From the NCBI GenBank assembly GCA_905214245.1, contig CAJMLO010000034.1, positions 1-12,638 of the forward strand: a stretch of 12,638 nt of DNA, given 5' to 3'. A model generated the notes under the pieces. That model worked only from the letters and a program-made list of their open reading frames with translations, was not told where the DNA came from and did no database searches. Shown here in pieces: positions 6,574 to 12,638 of this stretch. The translations under genes and the position numbers were made by a program. This DNA is from an uncultured bacterium. Its GTDB lineage: Bacteria > Bacillota > Clostridia > TANB77 > CAG-508. Each line of letters begins with the position of its first letter. Position 1 is the stretch's first letter.

Positions 6574-6966
6574 TTATTCTTTAACTTCTGCTTTTTTGCT
6601 TGCTGTTTTTGTTGCAGTTGTTTTCTTTTCTGCAGTTTTTTCAGCTTTCTCTGCAGGTGTTTTTATTTTTGTAATTTCAATTTTTGTGTATGGTTGTCTA
6701 TGTCCTTGTGTTCTTCTATAATTCTTTTTAGCTTTGTATTTGTAAACGATAATTTTTTTGTGCTTACCGTGTGCAACTACTTTACCTTCAACCTTTACAC
6801 CTTTTACATATGGAGCACCTACTTCTACTTTGTTATCATCAGATACTAAAACAACATTATCAAATGTTATTTTCTTTCCTTCTTCAACATCTAATTTTTC
6901 GAAGAAAACTACATCTCCTTCTGATACTTTGTATTGTCTTCCACAGCTTTCAATAATTGCGTACAT
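6574..6966 (-). CDS. rplU: 50S ribosomal protein L21 with Lys/Ala/Thr-rich C-terminal tail
   Basis: L21 (130 residues) binds 23S rRNA in the large subunit. The core begins MYAIIESCGRQYKVSEGDVV and includes VGAPYVKG, VVAHGKHKKIIVYKYKAKKNYRR and the GHRQPYTKIEI end, about 102 residues, the normal length of the family. Another ~28 residues of Lys, Ala, Thr and Glu (from about TPAEKAEKTAEKK) follow as a low-complexity, likely disordered tail. The ribosome binding site GAGGAGG (6982-6976) is well placed before the ATG. Expression is probably autoregulated through the leader upstream. Confidence 0.97.
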   Translation of the reverse strand: MYAIIESCGRQYKVSEGDVVFFEKLDVEEGKKITFDNVVLVSDDNKVEVGAPYVKGVKVEGKVVAHGKHKKIIVYKYKAKKNYRRTQGHRQPYTKIEITKIKTPAEKAEKTAEKKTTATKTASKKAEVKE

Positions 6967-7066
6967 TTAAGTACACCTCCTCTTATATGTATACTCGCTA
7001 AGCATAAAATACTAGGTAGTTAGCCCAAAACTAACATTTCATACCCGACCCAGGCGGCTTACAGGT
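6967..7066 (-). ncRNA. Candidate L21 ribosomal-protein leader RNA
   Basis: The ~100-nt transcribed leader before rplU has a GC-rich, conserved-looking block GCCGCCTGGGTCGGG (7058-7044) in an otherwise AT-rich region, and a hairpin GTTAG/CTAAC (7035-7019). Firmicutes carry an L21 leader upstream of rplU that is thought to bind L21, and position and composition fit that family. The assignment rests on location and remembered pattern, without a covariance-model search. Confidence 0.65.
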
Positions 7067-7070
7067 AAAT

Positions 7071-7100
7071 ATTTTATCATATTCCTACTATCATTGTCAA
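7071..7100 (-). promoter_or_regulatory. Promoter of rplU-rpmA
   Basis: On the minus strand a perfect TTGACA (7100-7095) is followed after 18 nt by TAAAAT (7076-7071). The -35 begins 3 nt after the dnaE stop codon (7104), so the ribosomal operon is packed against dnaE with no terminator between them. Confidence 0.8.
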
Positions 7101-7103
7101 GCC

Positions 7104-10100
7104 CTATTTTTCAATAACTTCAACTCTTTCAGCTCCAATTAAGCTTTTAAATTCATTTTCGATTTCTTCTGTCAAATAAATTCCTCCTGCCATGTCGCGT
7201 TTATCTCCATTTATAATTTGAAGTTGAATGTTATTAAGTTCTCCAGTAAAATATTTAATTGCTCCTCTTAGTTTTTCTTTTGTTTCATCATCTAAGTTCG
7301 TAATATCAAGTGATAGCATCTTTCTTTTTTCTGGTCCAAATTCTTTTATTTCTCTTGCAACAATCTTTGTATCTTCATCTTCTCTTACACTTAATCGACC
7401 ATCAACAAGCACTATATTATCAACAAATAATATACTTGAACAATTTTGATAGCAATTTTCAAATACAATAATCTCTGTTTGACCATATAAATCTTCAATT
7501 GTTACAAAAGCCATGAGTTTATTACTTTTAGTAAATTTCTTTTTTATACTTGTAATAATCCCCGCATATTTTACTTGTGCACCATCTTGAAGCAAATTAT
7601 TTTCTGAATGTTGTGAAACTTGTCCCTGTTCTATCATTTGAATTCTTGCTTCATCACTAAGTTCATCATCCGATTTTGTCTGTGACATTTCACGCATTTG
7701 ATATGAATTGATATTAGTTTGTTTTTCTATTTCTTCTCTTAACTCCTCAAGTGGATGCCCTGATATATATAGTCCGAGCATTTCCTTTTCCATCGAAAGT
7801 AATTCTTTTTCAGAATATTCAGGCATTGTTCTATATGTATATTTTAATTCTTGCATTTCTTTTTGCTCTTGACTATTTCCACCCAAATCGAACATACTTA
7901 CTTGACCTGCAAAACTTTTTTTACTACTATCTGCAATCATATCAATTATTGTTTCAAATGATTCCATAAGTGTGCTTCTTGTTTGTTCAAATGAATCACA
8001 CGCTCCAGATTTTATAAGACTCTCTACACATTTTTTATTTACAGATGCGTCTTTTATTCTTTCACAAAAATCCGCAAAATCTTTGTATTTACCGTTTTTC
8101 TCCCTTTCAGATACTATTGCATCAACTGCTGAAATTCCAACATTTTTTATACTTCCAAGTCCAAAGCGAATCTTTCCATTATCAACTGTAAACCTTGTAT
8201 AACTTTTATTAATATCAGGTTTCAATATTTCAATGTTTAATCTCTTACATTCGTCAACATATGCCGGAATTTTATCTAAATTTCCCAAAAAACTGTTAAG
8301 CATTGCAGCCATAAATTCAGCAGGATAATATGTTTTTAAATATGCTGTTTGATATGAAAGTACAGCATATGCAGCAGCATGAGATTTGTTAAACGCATAT
8401 TTTGCAAACTCTGCCATTTCATCAAAAATTGTATTTGCAGATGTCTCATCAATTCCATTTCGTACACATCCAGGAACAACAATGTTTCCATTTTCATCAA
8501 CCTGACCATGTATAAATATCTCTCGCTCTTTTGCCATTACTTCAAGCTTTTTCTTACCCATTGCACGTCTTACAAGGTCAGCTCTTCCAAGTGAATATCC
8601 TGCAAGGTTCCTAACAATTTGCATAACTTGTTCTTGATAAACCATACATCCATATGTAACATTTAAAATAGGTTTTAGTGATGGATGTGTATATACTGCA
8701 TGTTCTGGGTCTTTTTTATTTGCAATGTATCTTGGTATTTGATCCATTGGTCCTGGACGATAAAGTGATACACCAGCTATTATATCTTCCAAGCAGTCAG
8801 GTTTAAGCTCTTTCATAAAGTTTGTCATTCCCTGACTTTCAAATTGGAAAATTCCAACAGATGTTCCCTCTTGCCATTGTTTATATACTTTTGGATCATT
8901 CATATTTTTATCAAACTCAACATCTATTCCTTGAGTTTTCTTTACTAAATCCTTTGTATCTTGTATAACTGTTAATGTTCTTAAACCTAGGAAGTCCATT
9001 TTTAAAAGTCCAAGTTCTTCAAGTGTTGTCATGATGTATTGTGTTGAAATTGTTCCTTCACGAGAATATAGTGGAACATATGTATCAACTGGCTCTTTTG
9101 TAATAACAATTCCACAAGCATGTGTTGAAGCCTGTCTTGGCATTCCCTCTAGTGCCATTGCAATATCAAGTAATTTTTTTATCTCTGGATTTTGCTCATA
9201 TTCATTTGCAAGTTCCTTGTTTTGCTCCATAGCTTTTTTTATTGTAATATGCAGTTCATTTGGTATCATTTTGGCAAGTCTATCTGCTTCTGAATATGCT
9301 AAATCAAGTGCTCTTCCAACATCTCTTATTACCATTCTTGCAGACATTGTACCAAATGTAATAATCTGTGAAACATGGTCTTGTCCATATTTTCTACCAA
9401 CATAATCAATTACTTCTTGTCTTCTTTCATAACAGAAATCAACATCAAAATCTGGCATGCTAATTCTCTCTGGATTCAAAAATCTTTCAAAAAGCAAACT
9501 ATATTTGATTGGATCAATGTCTGTTATACCAATTGCATATGCTACAATTGAACCTGCTCCAGAACCACGTCCTGGTCCAACTGGTATTCCATTTGATTTT
9601 GCATAATTTATATAATCCCACACAATTAAGAAATAATCTACATATCCCATTTTGTTAATTACGCCAAGTTCGTAATCTTTTCTCTCAATAATTTCCTGCG
9701 ACGGATTTTCTCCATATCTTTTAATAATTCCATCTTCTGTTAATTTTTTCAAATAATCATAATGTGTTTCAAATCCTTCTGGTACATCGTAATTTGGCAA
9801 AATTGTGTGTCCAAACTCAAATGTAACATTACATTCATTTGCAATCTTAACAGTATTTTCTATTGCATCTGGAATATTTTTAAAATATTCAATCATTTCC
9901 TCTGGTGACTTTACATATAATTCATCTGTTTCAAACTTCATTCTGTCATCATCTGTCATACGCTTTCCTGTTTGTATACACAACAAAACTTCATGATTAT
10001 ATGCATCTTCTCTTTTTAAATAATGTGCATCATTTGTTGCAACAAGCGGAATATCAAGTTTTCTCGAAAGCTCAACAAGTTTTTGATTTACCAAAACTTG

Positions 10101-10643
10101 TTCTTTAACACCATTGTTTTGAACTTCTAAATAATAATCTTTTCCAAATAATTTTTTAAACCAAAGTGCAACTTTTTCTGCTTCCTGCATATCGCCTTTT
10201 AAAATTGCTTGGTTTACTTCTCCTGCTAGGCAAGCACTACAGCAAATTAAATTTTCATGATATTTTTCAAGAATTTCTTTATCGATACGTGGTTTATAAT
10301 AAAAACCTTCCGTCCAGCTTAAAGAAACAAGTTTTGAAAGATTTTTGTATCCTTCATTATTTTTTGCAAGCAATATCAAGTGATTGTATTTGCTGTCTAT
10401 ATTAGGATCTTTATCCATTCTTCCTCTTGGTGCAACATACACTTCACATCCAATAATTGGCTTAACTCCATTTGCCATGCAAGCTTTATAAAAGTCAATT
10501 GCACCAAACATAACTCCATGGTCTGTAATTGCAATTGCATCCATTCCAAGTTCTTTTGCCCTTACTGGCAAGTCCTTTATTCTATTTGCTCCATCAAGTA
10601 AGCTAAACTCACTGTGAATATGTAAATGCACAAAATCTCCCAC
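7104..10643 (-). CDS. dnaE: DNA polymerase III alpha subunit (DnaE), GTG start
   Basis: This C-family DNA polymerase is 1179 residues from the proposed GTG. The N-terminal PHP domain has an intact HLHIHSE metal motif (residues 6-12) and ITDHG near 39. The polymerase core has GPGRGSGAGS near 357, catalytic aspartates 398 and 400 in PDFDVDF, and the third, Asp550, in KMDFLGLRTL. Near 914-918, QVSMF matches the internal clamp-binding motif. An OB-fold (VKYAGIITSIKKKFTKSNKLMAF, about 1024-1046) and a C-terminal domain follow. An ATG at 10661 in the same frame is less likely, because AGAGGAG (10658-10652), the only ribosome binding site, lies inside that extension, 8 nt before the GTG. The predicted transcript also starts only ~10 nt before that ATG. 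In Clostridia, DnaE usually works beside PolC; PolC is not in this window. Confidence 0.96.
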   Translation of the reverse strand: MGDFVHLHIHSEFSLLDGANRIKDLPVRAKELGMDAIAITDHGVMFGAIDFYKACMANGVKPIIGCEVYVAPRGRMDKDPNIDSKYNHLILLAKNNEGYKNLSKLVSLSWTEGFYYKPRIDKEILEKYHENLICCSACLAGEVNQAILKGDMQEAEKVALWFKKLFGKDYYLEVQNNGVKEQVLVNQKLVELSRKLDIPLVATNDAHYLKREDAYNHEVLLCIQTGKRMTDDDRMKFETDELYVKSPEEMIEYFKNIPDAIENTVKIANECNVTFEFGHTILPNYDVPEGFETHYDYLKKLTEDGIIKRYGENPSQEIIERKDYELGVINKMGYVDYFLIVWDYINYAKSNGIPVGPGRGSGAGSIVAYAIGITDIDPIKYSLLFERFLNPERISMPDFDVDFCYERRQEVIDYVGRKYGQDHVSQIITFGTMSARMVIRDVGRALDLAYSEADRLAKMIPNELHITIKKAMEQNKELANEYEQNPEIKKLLDIAMALEGMPRQASTHACGIVITKEPVDTYVPLYSREGTISTQYIMTTLEELGLLKMDFLGLRTLTVIQDTKDLVKKTQGIDVEFDKNMNDPKVYKQWQEGTSVGIFQFESQGMTNFMKELKPDCLEDIIAGVSLYRPGPMDQIPRYIANKKDPEHAVYTHPSLKPILNVTYGCMVYQEQVMQIVRNLAGYSLGRADLVRRAMGKKKLEVMAKEREIFIHGQVDENGNIVVPGCVRNGIDETSANTIFDEMAEFAKYAFNKSHAAAYAVLSYQTAYLKTYYPAEFMAAMLNSFLGNLDKIPAYVDECKRLNIEILKPDINKSYTRFTVDNGKIRFGLGSIKNVGISAVDAIVSEREKNGKYKDFADFCERIKDASVNKKCVESLIKSGACDSFEQTRSTLMESFETIIDMIADSSKKSFAGQVSMFDLGGNSQEQKEMQELKYTYRTMPEYSEKELLSMEKEMLGLYISGHPLEELREEIEKQTNINSYQMREMSQTKSDDELSDEARIQMIEQGQVSQHSENNLLQDGAQVKYAGIITSIKKKFTKSNKLMAFVTIEDLYGQTEIIVFENCYQNCSSILFVDNIVLVDGRLSVREDEDTKIVAREIKEFGPEKRKMLSLDITNLDDETKEKLRGAIKYFTGELNNIQLQIINGDKRDMAGGIYLTEEIENEFKSLIGAERVEVIEK

Positions 10644-10677
10644 TTTTACTGCTCCTCTCATTAATTGCTTGACTGCA

Positions 10678-10706
10678 ATTATATATCAAATTCTTTAATT
10701 AATCAA
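10678..10706 (-). promoter_or_regulatory. Promoter of dnaE
   Basis: On the minus strand, TTGATT (10706-10701) and TATAAT (10683-10678) are separated by 17 nt. The start falls near 10671, leaving a ~28-nt leader to the GTG start. Its -35 is only 16 bp from the -35 of the divergent small membrane protein gene. Confidence 0.7.
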
Positions 10707-10722
10707 GGTTTTCATCTTTCTA

Positions 10723-10751
10723 TTGACAGCTACCATTTTTACATATATAAT
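10723..10751 (+). promoter_or_regulatory. Perfect consensus sigma-A promoter of the small membrane protein
   Basis: TTGACA (10723-10728), 17-bp spacer, TATAAT (10746-10751): all twelve consensus bases match at optimal spacing. Start near 10758. Confidence 0.85.
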
Positions 10752-10782
10752 CGTGGTAGAAATATTTTTAGAAGGTATATAT

Positions 10783-11073
10783 ATGAATAAAGAATTTAAA
10801 CAAAAGAATTTAATACAAAAAATAAAATATATATGCTCTATTCCTGTAAAAGATGATGGAAGAGCACTAAATATAATATTTATCTTATGTTTGATTTCAA
10901 TAATAGGTTTTTCTGTATTTTTATTTAGATCATTCAATCACTTTTATGACCGTTTAGACAACACTGTACAAAATAACATAGATATGAATATAGAATATAT
11001 GCAAAATCAAACAATGGATCATATTCAATCTATTTTAGACTCGATATCTTCTAATAATATAAACAATAATTAA
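10783..11073 (+). CDS. Small one-pass membrane protein of unknown function
   Basis: This 96-residue protein is not recognised. It has a basic N-terminus (MNKEFKQKNLIQKIKYI, with KDDGR near 23-27), one strongly hydrophobic segment (about 29-48, LNIIFILCLISIIGFSVFLF), and a polar C-terminal half rich in Asn, Gln, Asp and Ser that looks helical or coiled (YDRLDNTVQNNIDMNIEYMQ). The charge pattern suggests a cytoplasmic N-terminus and an extracellular C-terminus. The ATG at 10783 follows AGAAGG (10770-10775). An earlier in-frame TTG at 10723 lies inside the promoter and is rejected. It has its own consensus promoter and terminator, so it is a single-gene unit divergent from dnaE. Confidence 0.7.
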   Translation: MNKEFKQKNLIQKIKYICSIPVKDDGRALNIIFILCLISIIGFSVFLFRSFNHFYDRLDNTVQNNIDMNIEYMQNQTMDHIQSILDSISSNNINNN

Positions 11074-11080
11074 GTATGCT

Positions 11081-11105
11081 AGATACCTTCTTAGTATCTT
11101 TTGTC
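11081..11105 (+). terminator. Weak intrinsic terminator after the small membrane protein
   Basis: AGATAC (11081-11086) pairs with GTATCT (11094-11099) around a 7-nt loop, followed by TTTGTCTT. The stem is short and AT-rich; a stronger hairpin follows at 11130. Confidence 0.5.
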
Positions 11106-11129
11106 TTATATTGTATATTTAAGACCAAG

Positions 11130-11160
11130 AAGCACATCTATTCATTTAGATGTGCTTTTT
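11130..11160 (+). terminator. Strong intrinsic terminator between convergent genes
   Basis: AAGCACATCTA (11130-11140) pairs with TAGATGTGCTT (11147-11157) around a 6-nt loop, followed by TTT. It lies 1 nt before the stop codon end of the minus-strand binding-protein gene. In the minus direction the T-run is poor, so it mainly serves the plus-strand gene but may act both ways. Confidence 0.82.
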
Positions 11161-11161
11161 G

Positions 11162-12289
11162 TTAATTATTTTTTATATAATTTATCATTTTTTCATAAGC
11201 ATCCATTCCCATTGTAAATACAGTACTGTCTATTGTTTGAGGAATTCCAGTTATCCCAAGTTGCGAAACATCATAGCTTATTCCTGTTGTTGCACTCCTA
11301 AATCCATATTTATTCCATGCAATTTGTTCCACATCTTTATCAGTAAGTGCATCATAAAATTTGTTTCCGTTTTCAGTAAATGTTGCTATACAATGTGATG
11401 TCCATATTGTAGGTGTTGGATACAATATTTTTATCTTATCTTTTATTTTTTCAAAGCTTTCCGGATTTTGATATGCATATTGTATAATACTCTTTTCATA
11501 ATCTGCAATCATTGCCTTTTTTGATGAGCCAGATTGAACAAAACTTTTAAATAAATTTGCAGTACTTGTATTATGTTTTGTCTTTTGATATAGTTCTTTT
11601 AGATTTGGCAATGTTTGGTCAATATTTTCATCTGTGACATTCCCTCCACACATTGTGCAAAGTAATAATTCATAATATTTTTCTCCAAGTAAATAATTTA
11701 GTGGATCTTTTGTCTCAACTGTTATTTTGCTATCATTTCCTTCAAGTCCAATATCAGACCACTTTTTTTCTTCTGTAATATAGCTTAATAGTTTATTCAT
11801 ATCTGTAATATAATAAACTCCGCTATGTTCAGTTATTATTTTCTCATTTAAAAGAGTACCTATCATTGTATCCCATGTATATATTACAATTGGTGTATTT
11901 AAAGTTTTTCCACCTTTGTAAATAGTATTTCTTTGTGTTTCTCCTTTTGTTTCATTTGCTGATTGCTTATAGTATTCATAATATCTTTCATCAGATGTAA
12001 ACATAGCATCATATCCTGTTCCATCTTTTCTAACAAGGCTATTTTTTACAAGATTAGAATTTTTCCAATTATCATAAGTTACATCTAATCCATATCTGTT
12101 TTTTATAATATTTTTTATTTCATCATCTGACAATAAGTCGTCTTTTCCTTTTCCAAGTGCAATATATACTTTTGTTTTTTCATCAGCAACTATTTTCTTT
12201 CTATTTTCTTTTATTTTAGCAGATGCAATGACACAAATTAATATTACAATCAATCCTGCGATTAATAAAATTTCTCTTCTTATTTTCAT
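11162..12289 (-). CDS. Membrane-anchored extracellular solute-binding-like protein
   Basis: This 375-residue protein has a single N-terminal hydrophobic segment (about 7-24) followed by a polar extracellular part. The body resembles type II periplasmic-binding-fold proteins related to those paired with VWA domains in clostridia: KNRYGLDVTY near 63, YDAMFTSDERYY near 93, NTPIVIYTWD near 131, KAMIADYEKSII near 258, KIKILYPTPTIW near 285, and a C-terminal helix region. Cys19 sits in VILIC, lacking the small residue before Cys needed for a lipobox, so a signal anchor is more likely than a lipoprotein. Cys211 and Cys214 (CTMC) could form a disulfide. Ligand unknown; no permease, ATPase or VWA gene is adjacent. 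The ribosome binding site AAGGAGGT (12309-12302) precedes the ATG. Confidence 0.75.
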   Translation of the reverse strand: MKIRREILLIAGLIVILICVIASAKIKENRKKIVADEKTKVYIALGKGKDDLLSDDEIKNIIKNRYGLDVTYDNWKNSNLVKNSLVRKDGTGYDAMFTSDERYYEYYKQSANETKGETQRNTIYKGGKTLNTPIVIYTWDTMIGTLLNEKIITEHSGVYYITDMNKLLSYITEEKKWSDIGLEGNDSKITVETKDPLNYLLGEKYYELLLCTMCGGNVTDENIDQTLPNLKELYQKTKHNTSTANLFKSFVQSGSSKKAMIADYEKSIIQYAYQNPESFEKIKDKIKILYPTPTIWTSHCIATFTENGNKFYDALTDKDVEQIAWNKYGFRSATTGISYDVSQLGITGIPQTIDSTVFTMGMDAYEKMINYIKNN

Positions 12290-12353
12290 AAAAGTTATTA
12301 TACCTCCTTACTTTTATCACTAAAAGTCATGTGTTTTTTCATATGTTTACAAA

Positions 12354-12382
12354 TTTATATCATTAATTCTAATATTTTTCAA
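12354..12382 (-). promoter_or_regulatory. Promoter of the solute-binding-like gene
   Basis: On the minus strand, TTGAAA (12382-12377), 17-bp spacer, TATAAA (12359-12354). It begins just after the addA stop codon (12388), so the gene can be expressed independently of addA. Confidence 0.65.
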
Positions 12383-12387
12383 TATAT

Positions 12388-12638
12388 TTATGATAAAGCA
12401 TAAATCATTGCTTTGTCAACTTTTCTTTTTAATGAATTCTCTAATGCTTTTTTATATAAATCAAGTTGAACTCTATATTTTTCCTCAAGATTTACCGTTT
12501 TTCCTTTTGGTATATAATCTGTTTTGTAGTCTACAAGAATAAGCTCATTTTTATCATTTATATAATATAAATCTATAATTCCCTGCACCAAAATCATTTC
12601 ATCATTTGCATCATCATATACATCTTTTGCAGGAATAT
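12388..12638 (-). CDS. addA: AddA C-terminal nuclease domain (5' part beyond the window)
   Basis: Only the last 83 residues or so of the AddA helicase-nuclease subunit are present; the frame is open to the window edge. AddAB processes double-strand breaks for RecA-mediated repair. The fragment carries the RecB-family PD-(D/E)XK nuclease core: Asp in VQGIIDLYY, then LILVDYKTDY with the Asp and Lys of the D-x-K motif, then the conserved QLDLYKKALE helix with its Gln and Tyr. It ends shortly after (KAMIYALS), as AddA proteins do. Other RecB-family nucleases share this core, but motif order and the nearness to the C-terminus favour AddA. Confidence 0.88.
   Translation of the reverse strand, partial: IPAKDVYDDANDEMILVQGIIDLYYINDKNELILVDYKTDYIPKGKTVNLEEKYRVQLDLYKKALENSLKRKVDKAMIYALS

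Noticed and set aside
6520..6849. Plus-strand open frame opposite rplU
   Set aside because: Cys/Phe-rich low-complexity translation, antisense to a clear L21 gene; an artefact of the Lys-rich codons on the other strand.
9031..9405. Plus-strand open frame opposite dnaE
   Set aside because: Antisense to the conserved polymerase core; its composition is that of a shadow frame and no promoter or ribosome binding site is seen.
10695..10937. Minus-strand open frame overlapping the dnaE promoter and the small membrane protein
   Set aside because: It spans a strong divergent promoter region, lacks a ribosome binding site and opposes a better-supported gene.

Overview
The window is AT-rich, protein-dense DNA with strong AGGAGG-type ribosome binding sites, sigma-A-like promoters and a T-box leader. 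It also has a Firmicutes-type L21 leader candidate and an AddA-type nuclease. Together these point to a low-GC Firmicute of the class Clostridia, probably an uncultured or gut-type lineage. That assignment is inferred from gene content and style, not from any database search.

Layout. (1) 1-1099, minus strand: the 5' two-thirds of pheS (cut by the window edge) behind a complete phenylalanine T-box leader with its own promoter. (2) 1127-2275, minus: a surface protein with a type IV prepilin N-terminus, a Gly-rich linker and a C-terminal formylglycine-enzyme/C-type-lectin-like domain, the architecture of many diversity-generating retroelement (DGR) targets. (3) 2276-2616: a divergent intergenic region with one promoter for each flanking gene and, between them, four TTAC elements spaced exactly 11 bp apart. 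(4) 2617-6169, plus: a diaminopimelate/lysine cluster, asd - dapA - HD-domain protein - dapB, with an intrinsic terminator just before dapB. (5) 6221-6966, minus: rpmA and rplU (ribosomal L27 and L21) behind an L21 leader candidate; no prp gene lies between them and L27 has no N-terminal extension. (6) 7104-10643, minus: dnaE, replicative DNA polymerase III alpha subunit. (7) 10783-11073, plus: a 96-residue one-pass membrane protein with a perfect consensus promoter, divergent from dnaE. (8) 11162-12289, minus: a membrane-anchored extracellular substrate-binding-like protein. (9) 12388-12638, minus: the C-terminal nuclease end of addA, cut by the window edge.

How the genes relate. Asd, DapA and DapB carry aspartyl phosphate through aspartate semialdehyde to tetrahydrodipicolinate, the precursor of meso-diaminopimelate for peptidoglycan and of lysine. 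The HD protein sits inside this group without a known role. The other genes are mostly core housekeeping (translation, replication, recombination repair). The accessory-looking items are the prepilin/lectin-fold protein, the small membrane protein and the orphan binding protein. No reverse transcriptase, template repeat, CRISPR array, transposase, tRNA or rRNA is visible. The most noteworthy points are the DGR-target-like surface protein, the helically phased repeat beside its promoter, and the L27 without leader peptide or prp.
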